From an uncultured Stenotrophomonas sp. (GTDB lineage Bacteria; Pseudomonadota; Gammaproteobacteria; Xanthomonadales; Xanthomonadaceae): a stretch of 64,000 nt of DNA. Within the stretch, counting starts at the first letter, position 1; every line of letters begins with the position of its first letter. The notes below the pieces were generated by a model. The model worked only from the letters and a program-made list of their open reading frames with translations. It made no database searches and was not told the DNA's origin. Shown here one piece after another: positions 9,161 to 18,199 of this stretch. The position numbers were made by a program, and so were the translations under genes. The stretch is from positions 372,001-436,000 of the forward strand of contig NZ_CAMFIA010000001.1 of assembly GCF_945952405.1 (NCBI RefSeq), read 5' to 3'.

Positions 9161-9874
9161 ATGACAGCGCCCGTTGCCCATGTCCTGGTGGTCGAGGACG
9201 AAGCCGCCATTGCCGAAACCGTACTCTATGCGCTGCGCAGCGAAGGCTACGCGGCCAGCCACTGCCTGCTGGGCGGCGAGGCGCTGCAGCGCCTGCAGGC
9301 CGGGGATATCGACGTGGTGGTGCTGGACGTGGGCCTGCCCGACCTGGGCGGCTTCGAGGTCTGCCGGCGGTTGCGGGCGCAGCCCGGCCCGACGGCGCAG
9401 CTGCCGGTCATCTTCCTGACCGCCCGCAACGACGAGGTGGATCGCGTGCTCGGCCTGGAGCTGGGCGCCGACGATTACATGACCAAGCCGTTCTCGCCGC
9501 GCGAGCTGGTGGCCCGGGTGCGTGCGCGCCTGCGCCGCGCGCTGCCGGCGGTGACGGTGCCCGGCGCGGACGCGGGCTGGCGCGAGCACGGTGCCTTCGC
9601 CATCGACCGTGACGGCCGCCGCATCCGCTTCCGCGGCCAGATGCTGGACCTGACCCGCTACGAGTACGCCCTGCTGGAAGCACTGCTGCAGCGCCCGGGC
9701 GCGATCCTCAGCCGAGCCCAGCTGATGGACCGTGGCTGGGACAGCAGCGCCGACAGTGCCGACCGTACCGTCGACACCCATGTAAAGACCCTGCGCGCCA
9801 AGCTGCGTGCGGCCGGTGCCAGCGACGACCCGATCCGTACCCACCGTGGCCTCGGCTACGCGCTGGAGGTCTAG
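9161..9874 (+). CDS. creB: CreB-type response regulator (blrA)
   Basis: A 237-aa OmpR/PhoB-family regulator: receiver domain (residues 8-120) with acidic pocket VVEDE, phospho-acceptor Asp56 in VVLDVGLPD, Lys109 in MTKPFSP, and a C-terminal winged helix (HVKTLRAKLR). The pairing with creC and the creD gene beyond it identify the CreBC system, called blrAB in Stenotrophomonas and Aeromonas. Family knowledge: it responds to PBP inhibition or metabolic cues and binds cre-tags. ATG 9161 is chosen because the receiver strand starts right behind it; an upstream frame start at 9122 lies in promoter-like sequence. Confidence 0.92.
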   Translation: MTAPVAHVLVVEDEAAIAETVLYALRSEGYAASHCLLGGEALQRLQAGDIDVVVLDVGLPDLGGFEVCRRLRAQPGPTAQLPVIFLTARNDEVDRVLGLELGADDYMTKPFSPRELVARVRARLRRALPAVTVPGADAGWREHGAFAIDRDGRRIRFRGQMLDLTRYEYALLEALLQRPGAILSRAQLMDRGWDSSADSADRTVDTHVKTLRAKLRAAGASDDPIRTHRGLGYALEV

Positions 9875-9877
9875 CCG

Positions 9878-11338
9878 ATGCGCCTGGTGCTGAAGCTGTT
9901 CCTCGGCTTCTTCCTGATCACCGGCATCGCGGCCTTCTTCGTGATGCGGGTGTTCGTCAACGAAGTGAAGCCCGGCGTGCGCCAGGCGATGGAGTCGACC
10001 CTGGTCGATGCCGCCAATGTGCTGGCCGAGATGGCCGCCGCCGACGTCAAGGCCGGCACCATCGGCAGCGGCGGTTTCACCCGCAACCTGGCCAAGGCGC
10101 GCCAGCGCGACCTGAAGGCGATGGTGTGGCGCTTCCCGAAGCGTTCGCTGGACTACCGGGTGACCATCACCGATGCCAAGGGCATCGTCATCTACGATTC
10201 GCTGGGCCGCGACCTGGGGCGCGACAACTCGCGCTGGAACGACGTCTACCGGACCCTGCGCGGGCAGTACGGCGCACGCTCCAGCCCGGAGATACCGGGT
10301 GAGGAAGGCGACACGGTGATGCACGTGGCCGCACCGGTGTACGACCCGGCCGATGGTCGCACCCTGATCGGCGTGCTCAGCCTGGCCCAGCCCAACCGCA
10401 GCATCGATCCGTTCATCGCGGCCAGCCAGCGCGCCATCATCGAGCGCGGCGCCTGGCTGATCGGGCTGTCGGCGCTGGTCGGCGTGCTGGTGACGATGTG
10501 GCTGACCACCGGCCTTGGCCAGCTCAGCCGCTATGCACGCGCGGTCACCGCCGGTGAGCCGGTGCCGCCGCCGCGGCGCCGCCGCGACGAGATCGGCGAT
10601 CTCGGCCAGGCGCTGGAAACCATGCGCCGCAAGCTGGAAGGCAAGGCCTACGTCGAGCGGTACGTGCAGTCGCTGACGCATGAGATGAAGAGCCCGCTGG
10701 CCGCCATCCGCGGTGCCGCCGAGCTGCTGCAGGAACCGTTGCCCGAGGCCGACCGCGTGCATTTCGCGCGCAGCATCGTCGACCAGCAGGAACGGCTGAC
10801 CGAGACCATCGACAAGCTGCTGGCGCTGGCCGAAGTGGAACAGCACGGCTGGCTGCAGACCCGCGACCCGATCGCGCTGCCGGTGCTGCTGGCCGATGCC
10901 GCGGCGGCCGCACAGGTGCGTGCACAGGCGGCCGGCGTGCAGGTCCGCATCGGCCCGGTACCGGACCTGGCGGTGCAGGGCGATGCCTACCTGTTGCGGC
11001 AGGCGCTGCACAACCTGATCGACAATGCGATCGCCTTCTCGCCCGCCGCTGCGGAGATCGCGCTGCAGGCCGAGGTCGACGGGCAGGGCGTGTGCCTGCA
11101 GGTCGCCGATCGCGGTGCGGGTATCCCGGACTACGCCCGCGAGCGGGTATTCGAACGCTTCTATTCCCTGGCCCGGCCGGGCAGCGGGCGGCGCAGCTCC
11201 GGGTTGGGCCTGCCGTTCGTGCAGGAAGTAGCGCGCCTGCATGATGGCCGGGCCAGTGTCGAAGCGCGCGACGGAGGCGGCACCGTGGCCCGTCTGTGGC
11301 TGCCGCTGGGCACGCCGGGCCAGCGCCCGCGGCGCTGA
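9878..11338 (+). CDS. creC: CreC-type sensor histidine kinase (blrB)
   Basis: A 486-aa inner-membrane kinase starting 3 bp after creB. TM1 is about residues 7-27, followed by a periplasmic sensor of about 160 residues, TM2 at about 191-211 and HAMP at about 208-260. The phosphorylated His is residue 268 in THEMKSPLAAIRG. The N-box NLIDNAI and G-boxes GAGIP and GLGLPF are present, so it should be catalytically active. The known partner is CreB. Its stop is followed by the cre-tag that precedes creD. Confidence 0.93.
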   Translation: MRLVLKLFLGFFLITGIAAFFVMRVFVNEVKPGVRQAMESTLVDAANVLAEMAAADVKAGTIGSGGFTRNLAKARQRDLKAMVWRFPKRSLDYRVTITDAKGIVIYDSLGRDLGRDNSRWNDVYRTLRGQYGARSSPEIPGEEGDTVMHVAAPVYDPADGRTLIGVLSLAQPNRSIDPFIAASQRAIIERGAWLIGLSALVGVLVTMWLTTGLGQLSRYARAVTAGEPVPPPRRRRDEIGDLGQALETMRRKLEGKAYVERYVQSLTHEMKSPLAAIRGAAELLQEPLPEADRVHFARSIVDQQERLTETIDKLLALAEVEQHGWLQTRDPIALPVLLADAAAAAQVRAQAAGVQVRIGPVPDLAVQGDAYLLRQALHNLIDNAIAFSPAAAEIALQAEVDGQGVCLQVADRGAGIPDYARERVFERFYSLARPGSGRRSSGLGLPFVQEVARLHDGRASVEARDGGGTVARLWLPLGTPGQRPRR

Positions 11339-11339
11339 C

Positions 11340-11355
11340 TTCACACTCGCTTCAA
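11340..11355 (+). promoter_or_regulatory. cre-tag (CreB operator) upstream of creD
   Basis: TTCAC (11340-11344), six bases, TTCAA (11351-11355), against the published cre-tag TTCAC-N6-TTCAC: one mismatch at the last base. It sits 65 bp before the creD ATG, where a CreB-activated promoter would be expected, and it overlaps the last bases after creC. Confidence 0.75.
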
Positions 11356-11419
11356 ATTCGCCACAAACCCTGCTCACCGCAGCGGTCCATCCTGCGGCCC
11401 TCTCCAACGAGGATGGACC

Positions 11420-12739
11420 ATGAAATCCCTGAAGATGCTGCTGCGGTTCGCCATTGTCGGCGGGCTGATCCTGCTGCTGCTGGTGCCGTTGACGATGATC
11501 CGCGGGGTTATCAACGAACGCAGTGCGTACCGCGACGAGGCGTTCTCGCGGGTTGCCGACAGCCGTGCGGGCTCGCAGCGCCTGGTCGGTCCGGTGCGGG
11601 TGGTGCCCTGGGTGGAGCGCCAGCAGGTCGAGGTGGTCGACGCCAAGGGCAACAAGAAGACCGAGGTGCAGGTCAGCGAGGGCCACTGGCTGCAGATGCC
11701 GGCAACGCTGGACGTGGGCGGCGAGATGCTGCCGAGCCAGCGCGAGGTCGGCCTGTTCAAGGTGCCGGTATACAGCTGGAACGGCCAGCTGAAGGCGACC
11801 TTCGCCGCGGACGACTATCCCGTGAAGGCCGGCCGCAGCTACGGCCAGCCGTATGTGGCGCTGGGCGTTTCCGATGTGCGCGGGCTGGTCGGCACCCCGA
11901 ACCTGCGCGTGGATGGCAAGCAGCTGCGATTGCTGCCGGGCGTGGGCGCGGCCAGCGAGGTCGGCCGTGGCCTGCATGCGCCGGTGGCCGGTTTCGCCGA
12001 GGACCACGGCGGTGCCCTGGCCGCCAGCACCGTGGAGCTGGAGCTGCGCCTTGACGGCAGCCGCATGCTGTCGGTAGTGCCGGTGGGCGATGACACCCAC
12101 ATCGCGCTGCGTTCGAGCTGGCCGCACCCCTCGTTCAGCGGCGCGTTCCTGCCGAATGAGCGTCGCGTTGATGCGCAGGGCTTCGATGCACGCTGGGCGG
12201 TGTCTTCGCTGGCCTCCGATGCCCAGCGCCAGCTGCGCGCCGACGGTGCCATCGATTCGCAGGCGGTGACGGTGTCGCTGGTCGATCCGGTTGATGCCTA
12301 CACCCAGGCGGATCGTGCTTCGAAGTACGGCGTGCTGTTCGTACTGCTCACCTTCGTCGGCTTCATCCTGTTCGAGCTGATCAAGTCGCTGCGCATCCAT
12401 CCGCTGCAGTACCTGATGGTGGGCCTGGCGCTGGCGATCTTCTTCCTGCTGCTGATCAGCCTGTCCGAGCACATCGCATTCTGGAAGGCCTATCTGGTTT
12501 CGGCGCTGGCCTGCATCGGCCTGCAGGCGGTGTATCTGGCCAACGTGCTGGGGCACTGGAAGCGTGGCCTTGGCTTTGCCGCGCTGCTGACCGTGCTGTA
12601 TGGCGCGCTGTATGGCCTGCTGGTGTCGGAGAACAACGCATTGCTGATGGGATCGCTGCTGCTGTTCGTGATCCTGGCGCTGGCGATGTGGGTGACCCGC
12701 CGGGTCGACTGGTACGCGCTTGGCGCGGACCTGAAGTAA
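11420..12739 (+). CDS. creD: Inner-membrane protein CreD
   Basis: A 439-aa member of the CreD family. It has an N-terminal TM (about residues 7-27), a large periplasmic domain with strand-rich sequence, and about five to six TM segments in the last 140 residues (from GVLFVLLTFVGFILFELI onward). In S. maltophilia, CreD is reported to be the main CreBC output and to affect envelope integrity; the molecular role is unknown. ATG 11420 follows GAGGATGGACC. The candidate cre-tag in front suggests transcription separate from creBC. Confidence 0.93.
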   Translation: MKSLKMLLRFAIVGGLILLLLVPLTMIRGVINERSAYRDEAFSRVADSRAGSQRLVGPVRVVPWVERQQVEVVDAKGNKKTEVQVSEGHWLQMPATLDVGGEMLPSQREVGLFKVPVYSWNGQLKATFAADDYPVKAGRSYGQPYVALGVSDVRGLVGTPNLRVDGKQLRLLPGVGAASEVGRGLHAPVAGFAEDHGGALAASTVELELRLDGSRMLSVVPVGDDTHIALRSSWPHPSFSGAFLPNERRVDAQGFDARWAVSSLASDAQRQLRADGAIDSQAVTVSLVDPVDAYTQADRASKYGVLFVLLTFVGFILFELIKSLRIHPLQYLMVGLALAIFFLLLISLSEHIAFWKAYLVSALACIGLQAVYLANVLGHWKRGLGFAALLTVLYGALYGLLVSENNALLMGSLLLFVILALAMWVTRRVDWYALGADLK

Positions 12740-12749
12740 GGAGCACGAC

Positions 12750-13160
12750 ATGGGCTGGCGCCAGGGATTGCAGCAACGGGCACGGCAGGGCATTCCGGCC
12801 CTGCTGGAAGTGGATGCACTGCTGCAGGCACATGGCGTGCTGGCGGCCCTGCCGGGGGCACGGATCGCCCCCGGCCTGGTCCGCTTCCAGCTGGCCGCGG
12901 TGACCTGCGAGGGGTTGCGCGGCCAGGGCCTGGCCTGGTTGCAGGGTGCGCGGCAGGGACGCGGCGCGCTGGCCGGCACGGTGCCGCGCTACCGACGGTG
13001 GAGGGCCGGTGCCGAGGCGCTGGCCGAGATCGGCATCGCCGGGCTGCCGGATGACTGGCCGGCGCATGCGGCGGTGTACGGCTGCAGCAGCATCGACCGT
13101 CGGCACTGGTTGCTGCTGCTGCCGGAACGGGCGCAGCTGTGGCTGGGCTGGAGCGGGTGA
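12750..13160 (+). CDS. Hypothetical protein downstream of creD
   Basis: A 136-aa protein not matched to a family by me. It starts 10 bp after creD behind AAGGAG (12739-12744), so it is almost certainly co-transcribed with creD. It has no signal peptide or TM segment. It is Arg/Gly/Ala-rich in the middle and ends in a Trp/Leu-rich strand (HWLLLLPERAQLWLGW). Its position suggests a CreBC-controlled accessory function. Confidence 0.7.
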   Translation: MGWRQGLQQRARQGIPALLEVDALLQAHGVLAALPGARIAPGLVRFQLAAVTCEGLRGQGLAWLQGARQGRGALAGTVPRYRRWRAGAEALAEIGIAGLPDDWPAHAAVYGCSSIDRRHWLLLLPERAQLWLGWSG

Positions 13161-13282
13161 GGTGGCCTGGCAGGTGCGAACCCATCACGCTCCTGCGCCC
13201 ATGACCGATGGGACGGTATCGCAGCGCCCCTGCTGGCTAGACTCGTTGGCTGGATGAACGAGCCGAAGGGCAGGGGTGCGAT

Positions 13283-14875
13283 GTGCTGAAGTGGGGCGTG
13301 CTGGCGGTAGCGCTGGCGATGGGTGGCAATGCAGGCGCGCAGCAGCGCGAGACGGTGGACCTGGACATGGTCAGCCGGATCCGCCAGGAGGCCTTCCACC
13401 GTTCGCAGGTGATGGACACCTTCAGCTACCTCACCGAACGCATCGGGCCGCGCCTGACCAACTCGCCGGCAATGGGGCGCGCCAACGCGTGGACCCGCGG
13501 CAAGTTCAACGAATGGAAGCTGGACAACGTCCACGACGAGGCCTTCGATGACTTCGGCCGTGGCTGGGAGTTCACTTCGGCCAGCGTGGAAATGCTGGGG
13601 GACCGCATCCAGCCGCTGCATGCGCTGCCGAAGGCGTGGACACCGGGTACGCAGGGGCCGGTCGAAGGCGAGCTGGTGCAGGTCGAGATCAAGAAGCCGG
13701 AAGACATCGAGAAGTATCGCGGCAAGCTGCGCGGCAAGATCCTGCTGCTGGGCGAGGCGCGCGAGTACAAGCGGGGCACCGAGCCGGATTCGCACCGGCA
13801 TGACGCGACCTCGCTGGAAGGCCTGCAGGCGTTCACCCTGCCCAAGGACCAGGATGCGGCCGCCGAGCGCGCCAAGCGGGTCAAGGAGTACCAGGAGCGC
13901 CAGGTGCTGGCGACCAAGGTCAACGCCTTCTTCGTCGAAGAAGGCGCACTGGCTTCGATCAGCATCAGCAGCTGGGACAACGGCATCATCCGCGTTGCCG
14001 GCGGCGGCTCGCGCAAGGCCGGTGAACCGGTCGGCATCCCCGAACTGGCGATGATCAGCGAGCACTTCAATCCGCTGGTGCGTGCGCTGAAGGCCAAGCA
14101 GAGCGTGCGCCTGCGCGTGGACGTGGCCGCCCGCTTCACCGACGAGGCCAACCAGCCCGGCTACAACACGCTGGCCGAGATCCGCGGCAGCAGCCGGCCG
14201 GACGAAGTGGTGATGATCGGCGCGCACCTGGATTCCTGGCATAGCGGCACCGGCGCGGCCGACAACGCCGCGGGCGTGGCGGTGATGATGGAGGCGATGC
14301 GCATCCTCAAGGCGACCGGCGCCAAGCCGCGGCGCACCATCCGCGTGGCGCTGTGGAGTGGCGAAGAGCAGGGGCTGATTGGCTCACAGGCCTATGTGGC
14401 CAAGCATTTCGGCCAGTTCCCGGAACCTGCCGACGCGGCGCAGAAGGCGCTGCCGGCATCGTTGCGCGAGCCCACCGGTGCGCTGCAGAAGACCCGCGAT
14501 TACAGCAAGTTCCAGGTCTACTTCAACATGGACAATGGCTCCGGCCGTTTCCGTGGCATCTATGCGCAGGAAAACCTGGCGGCGATGCCGATCTTCGAAG
14601 CCTGGCTGGCGCCGTTCCACGACGTCGGCGCGACCACCGTGGCCACGCGCAACACCGGCAGCACCGACCACATCAGCTTCGACCGCATCGGCCTGCCGGG
14701 CTTCCAGTTCATCCAGGACCGGCTGGACTATTTCACCAATGTCCATCACAGCCATCTGGACACCTGGGACCACGCCGAACCGGAAGACCTGAAGCAGGCC
14801 GCCGCGATCGTCGCCGCGTTCGCCTACAACGCCGCAATGCGCGAGCAACCCTTCCCGCGCAAGCCCGAACCCTGA
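13283..14875 (+). CDS. Secreted M28-family aminopeptidase with PA domain
   Basis: A 530-aa exported zinc peptidase. Residues 1-19 form a signal peptide ending at NAGA. A PA-like insert lies at about 110-235. The M28 catalytic part follows, with zinc and catalytic residues in GAHLDSW, GAADNAAG, SGEEQG and HHSHLDT, all present. It probably trims N-terminal residues from peptides in the periplasm. The start is GTG 13283 behind GGGG; the ATG two bases earlier is in another frame. The stop codon TGA overlaps the A-tract of a long inverted repeat that probably ends the transcript. Confidence 0.9.
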   Translation: MLKWGVLAVALAMGGNAGAQQRETVDLDMVSRIRQEAFHRSQVMDTFSYLTERIGPRLTNSPAMGRANAWTRGKFNEWKLDNVHDEAFDDFGRGWEFTSASVEMLGDRIQPLHALPKAWTPGTQGPVEGELVQVEIKKPEDIEKYRGKLRGKILLLGEAREYKRGTEPDSHRHDATSLEGLQAFTLPKDQDAAAERAKRVKEYQERQVLATKVNAFFVEEGALASISISSWDNGIIRVAGGGSRKAGEPVGIPELAMISEHFNPLVRALKAKQSVRLRVDVAARFTDEANQPGYNTLAEIRGSSRPDEVVMIGAHLDSWHSGTGAADNAAGVAVMMEAMRILKATGAKPRRTIRVALWSGEEQGLIGSQAYVAKHFGQFPEPADAAQKALPASLREPTGALQKTRDYSKFQVYFNMDNGSGRFRGIYAQENLAAMPIFEAWLAPFHDVGATTVATRNTGSTDHISFDRIGLPGFQFIQDRLDYFTNVHHSHLDTWDHAEPEDLKQAAAIVAAFAYNAAMREQPFPRKPEP

Positions 14876-14973
14876 AAAAGGGGACGGAGGGGATTAAGTC
14901 GTTTTCCCCCTCCGTGACCCCCGCTGGCCCGCGGGTGGGGCAATCGCGACTTAATCCCCTCCGTCCCCTTTTT
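14875..14973. repeat. 27-bp inverted repeat, family A (copy 1)
   Basis: Perfect arms 14875-14901 and 14947-14973. The left arm begins AAAAAGGGGACGGAGGGG and ends ATTAAGTCG. The 45-bp loop is unrelated to the loop of copy 2. Outer A/T tracts would make it a bidirectional terminator. It lies between the M28 peptidase gene and gltX, and its first base is the last base of the peptidase stop codon. Confidence 0.85.
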
Positions 14974-15028
14974 CCGTGGGGGGCGGTGGGCTGGTAAAAT
15001 CGGGGGATTCCCGTTCCTCGAGCCCTCC

Positions 15029-16432
15029 ATGACCTGCCGCACCCGCTTCGCCCCCAGTCCCACCGGCTACCTGCACATCGGTGGTGCCCGCACCGCGCTG
15101 TACTGCTGGCTGGAGGCCCGCCACCGTGGCGGCGAGTTCGTGCTGCGCATCGAGGACACCGACCGTGAGCGCAGTACCCAGGGGGCGATCGACGCCATCC
15201 TGGAGGCGATGGACTGGCTGGGCCTGGATTACGACGAAGGCCCGATCTACCAGACCGAGCGCGTGGCCCGTTACCGCGAAGTGGCCGAGCAGCTGATCGC
15301 CGACGGCAAGGCGTACTACGCCTACGAGACCCGCGAAGAACTGGACGCGATGCGCGAGGCCGCCATGGCCAAGCAGGAAAAGCCGCGCTACAACGGCGCT
15401 GCGCGCGACCTGGGCCTGCCGTACCGGGAAGACCCGAACCGCGTCATCCGCTTCAAGAACCCGCTGCAGGGCACGGTGGTGTTCGACGACCTGATCAAGG
15501 GCCGCATCGAGATCGCCAACAGCGAGCTGGATGACATGGTCATCTTCCGCCCGGATGGCTACCCCACCTACAACTTCGCGGTGGTGGTGGACGACTGGGA
15601 CATGGGCATCACCGAGGTCATCCGCGGTGACGACCACATCAACAACACCCCGCGCCAGATCAACCTGTACGAGGGCATCGGCGCGCCGGTGCCGAAGTTC
15701 GGCCACATGCCGATGATCCTGGACGAGCAGGGTGCGAAGCTGTCCAAGCGCACCGGCGCGGCCGACGTGATGCAGTACAAGGACGCCGGCTACCTGCCCG
15801 ACGCGCTGCTGAGCTACCTGGCCCGCCTGGGCTGGTCGCACGGCGACCAGGAGCTGTTCAGCCGCCAGGAACTGATCGAGCTGTTCGACGTGAAGGACTG
15901 CAATTCCAAGGCCTCGCGCCTGGACATGGCCAAGCTGGGCTGGGTCAACCAGCACTTCCTGAAGACCGAGGAACTGGCGGCCATCGTGCCGCACCTGGTC
16001 TACCAGCTGCAGAAGCTGGGCCTGGACCTGGCCGCCGGCCCGGCCCCGGAGGACGTGGTGATTGCCCTGCGCGAGCGCGTGCAGACTCTGAAGGAAATGG
16101 CCGAGAAGGCCGTGGTCTGGTACCAGCCGCTGAACGAGTACGACGAAGCGGCGGTTGCCAAGCACTTCAAGGCCGGTGCCGAGGTGGCGCTGGGCAAGGC
16201 CCGTGAGCTGCTGGCGGCGCTGCCGGAATGGACCGCGGAAGCCGTCGGCGTGGCCCTGCACGATACCGCCGCGGCGCTGGAGATCGGCATGGGCAAGGTC
16301 GCCCAGCCGCTGCGCGTGGCGATCACCGGCACCCAGGTCAGCCCTGACATTTCCCACACCGTGTACCTGGCCGGCCGTGAGCAGGCCTTGAAACGCATTG
16401 ATGTGGCCATCACCAAGGTAGCAGCGGCCTGA
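15029..16432 (+). CDS. gltX: Glutamyl-tRNA synthetase
   Basis: A 467-aa class I aminoacyl-tRNA synthetase that charges tRNA-Glu. The HIGH-type motif is in [16 protein letters not shown] at the N-terminus, and the KMSKS-type motif KLSKR is near residue 238. The HRGDDH-type element appears as [13 protein letters not shown]. The length is normal for a non-discriminating or bacterial GluRS. It is followed after 34 bp by zur on the same strand, probably an operon. Confidence 0.98.
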   Translation: MTCRTRFAPSPTGYLHIGGARTALYCWLEARHRGGEFVLRIEDTDRERSTQGAIDAILEAMDWLGLDYDEGPIYQTERVARYREVAEQLIADGKAYYAYETREELDAMREAAMAKQEKPRYNGAARDLGLPYREDPNRVIRFKNPLQGTVVFDDLIKGRIEIANSELDDMVIFRPDGYPTYNFAVVVDDWDMGITEVIRGDDHINNTPRQINLYEGIGAPVPKFGHMPMILDEQGAKLSKRTGAADVMQYKDAGYLPDALLSYLARLGWSHGDQELFSRQELIELFDVKDCNSKASRLDMAKLGWVNQHFLKTEELAAIVPHLVYQLQKLGLDLAAGPAPEDVVIALRERVQTLKEMAEKAVVWYQPLNEYDEAAVAKHFKAGAEVALGKARELLAALPEWTAEAVGVALHDTAAALEIGMGKVAQPLRVAITGTQVSPDISHTVYLAGREQALKRIDVAITKVAAA

Positions 16433-16466
16433 GGCATCCTTGCCAGGCCCGAACCGGAGAACACGC

Positions 16467-16958
16467 ATGCCCGCCAAGACCGCCACTGCTTGCACCGCCC
16501 CGCACCACCACGTCCACGATGCATCGGATTTCGTGGCGGTGGTCGAGCGTGTCTCGCGCGAACGCGGGCTGCGCCTGACCCCGATCCGCGCCAATGTGCT
16601 GAAGCTGATCGCCGAGGCCGGCAAGCCGGTCAAGGCCTACGAGCTGCTGGAGTGGGTGCGCAACGGCAAGGGCGTGGGCGCTGATGCCCCGCCCACCGTG
16701 TACCGCGCGCTCGACTTCCTGATGGCCAACGGCTTCGTGCACAAGCTGGAATCGGTGAATGCCTTCGTGGCCTGCCATCACCCCAGCAGCGCCGCGCATT
16801 CGGTGCCGTTCCTGATCTGCAACAGCTGCCACAGTGCTGTGGAGCTGGAAGACCGCGAGATCGTCACCCAGCTGGAAAAGCGCGCCAAGGAACTCGGCTT
16901 CCAGCCGCAGGCACAGACCCTGGAAGTGCACGGGCTCTGCGCCCGCTGCGCCGGCTGA
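16467..16958 (+). CDS. zur: Zinc uptake regulator Zur (Fur family)
   Basis: A 163-aa Fur-family repressor with a winged helix in the first 95 residues (TPIRANVLKLI, PPTVYRALDFL). The metal-ligand spacing fits E. coli Zur exactly: His92, Cys103, His111 and Glu126 for the regulatory site (E. coli 77/88/96/111), and Cys118, Cys121, Cys158 and Cys161 for the structural site. This supports Zur over Fur or PerR. With zinc it would repress uptake genes, and two Zur-like boxes lie 6 kb downstream. ATG 16467 follows CCGGAGA. Confidence 0.92.
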   Translation: MPAKTATACTAPHHHVHDASDFVAVVERVSRERGLRLTPIRANVLKLIAEAGKPVKAYELLEWVRNGKGVGADAPPTVYRALDFLMANGFVHKLESVNAFVACHHPSSAAHSVPFLICNSCHSAVELEDREIVTQLEKRAKELGFQPQAQTLEVHGLCARCAG

Positions 16959-16974
16959 AGTAACGGGCGGGAAT

Positions 16975-17015
16975 GGGGTCAGATCCGTTTGCCACGGGCA
17001 AAGGGATCTGACCCC
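16975..17015. repeat. Inverted repeat, family B (copy 1)
   Basis: Arms GGGGTCAGATCCGTTTGCC (16975-16993) and 16997-17015, loop ACG, one mismatch in 19. It lies between the convergent zur and emrA-type genes, so a two-way terminator role is plausible. Confidence 0.8.
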
Positions 17016-17022
17016 GTTGACC

Positions 17023-18189
17023 TTACCGGGCCGCTGCCGGCTCCACCGCGGTATCCACCCGCGCAATCACCGACATACCCGGGCGCAGCCGCGCAGCCAG
17101 CGGCTGGTCCGGATCGATCGAGATCCGGATCGGCAGCCGCTGCACCACCTTGGTGAAGTTGCCGCTGGCATTGTCCGGGCGCAGCACGCTGAACTCGGAG
17201 CCGGTGGCCGGTGCGATCTGCTCCACGTGGCCGCGCAGCACCTGGCCCTGGAACGCATCCACCGCGAAAGTGGCCGGCTGCCCGATGCGCATCTGCCAGG
17301 TCTGGCCTTCCTTGTAGTTGGCCACTACCCACAGCGCGTCCGGTACCAGGAACAGCAGCTGCGAGCCGGCCGCCACGTACTGGCCCACGCGCACGCTGGC
17401 TTCGCTGATCTGGCCATCGCGCGGTGCATGGATCACCGTATTGGCCAGATCGATGCGGGCCAGCTCCAGCTGTGCCTGCGCGCTTTCCACCTGTGCTTCG
17501 AGGCTCTTGCGCGCGACCTGGGTCGAGACCAGCGTTTCCTCGGCGATGCGGATCTGCGCCTGCGACTGTTGAACGCTGGCCTGCGCCGAGGCCTGGCTGG
17601 TGCGGAACTTGTCGCGGTCGTTGACCGAGACCAGCTGCTGTGCGGCCAGTTCCTCGTAGCGCCGGGCCTCGTTGCGCGAGCGCTGCAGCTCGGCCTGGCC
17701 GGCTGACAGCGTGGCGTGTGCCGAGGCGATCTGCGCACGGTTCTGCGCCTGTGACTGGTCCGAGTTGGCCAGTGCGGCGCGGGCGCTGTCCAGCGTCGCC
17801 TGTGCCTGCGACACGCGTTGCGCGTAGATGCGGTCGTCGATGCGCAGCAGCGGTTCGCCCTTCTTCACGTGCTGGAAGTCCTTCACCAGCACCTCGGTGA
17901 CGTAGCCATTCACCTGCGGCGCCATCACCGTGATCTGGCCGCGCACATAGGCGTTGTCAGTGACCATCACACTGCTGGTGAACGGCCACAGGTGCCAGGC
18001 GCGCAGGATCAGCGCGATGCCGAGCAGTGCCACGACCACCATCACCACCACGCTGCGTGCGCTGGGCTTGAGGTACTTGGGCGCGGCGGCCGGTGCGGCC
18101 GTAGTGGCGGCCGGCGCCGCATCGGTGGGCGGCGGCGGGGTGACGTTGTCGGCGTCGGTGTCGTCGGGGCGGGGCGGGACGGGAGGCAT
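17023..18189 (-). CDS. HlyD/EmrA-type membrane fusion protein
   Basis: A 388-aa periplasmic adaptor of a tripartite efflux pump. It has a Pro/Ala-rich cytoplasmic lead (residues 1-40), one TM at about 46-64, a biotinyl-lipoyl half motif (NGYVTEVLVKDFQHVKKGEPL), a long alpha-helical hairpin (about 110-230), and a second half with HAPRDGQISEASVRVGQYV. It starts 10 bp after the MFS gene, so both are one operon under the TetR gene. It should bridge the MFS pump to a TolC-like outer-membrane channel, which is not encoded here. Confidence 0.9.
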   Translation of the reverse strand: MPPVPPRPDDTDADNVTPPPPTDAAPAATTAAPAAAPKYLKPSARSVVVMVVVALLGIALILRAWHLWPFTSSVMVTDNAYVRGQITVMAPQVNGYVTEVLVKDFQHVKKGEPLLRIDDRIYAQRVSQAQATLDSARAALANSDQSQAQNRAQIASAHATLSAGQAELQRSRNEARRYEELAAQQLVSVNDRDKFRTSQASAQASVQQSQAQIRIAEETLVSTQVARKSLEAQVESAQAQLELARIDLANTVIHAPRDGQISEASVRVGQYVAAGSQLLFLVPDALWVVANYKEGQTWQMRIGQPATFAVDAFQGQVLRGHVEQIAPATGSEFSVLRPDNASGNFTKVVQRLPIRISIDPDQPLAARLRPGMSVIARVDTAVEPAAAR

Positions 18190-18199
18190 GGTGGTGGAC

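Noticed and set aside
9110-12979. 1289-codon open frame opposite creB-creC-creD
   Set aside because: Antisense shadow of three confident genes; no motif or ribosome-binding site.
13161-13282. Small coding frame or operator between the creD operon and the M28 gene
   Set aside because: Nothing beyond short promoter-like patches; the frame starting at 13276 is a shadow of the M28 gene.
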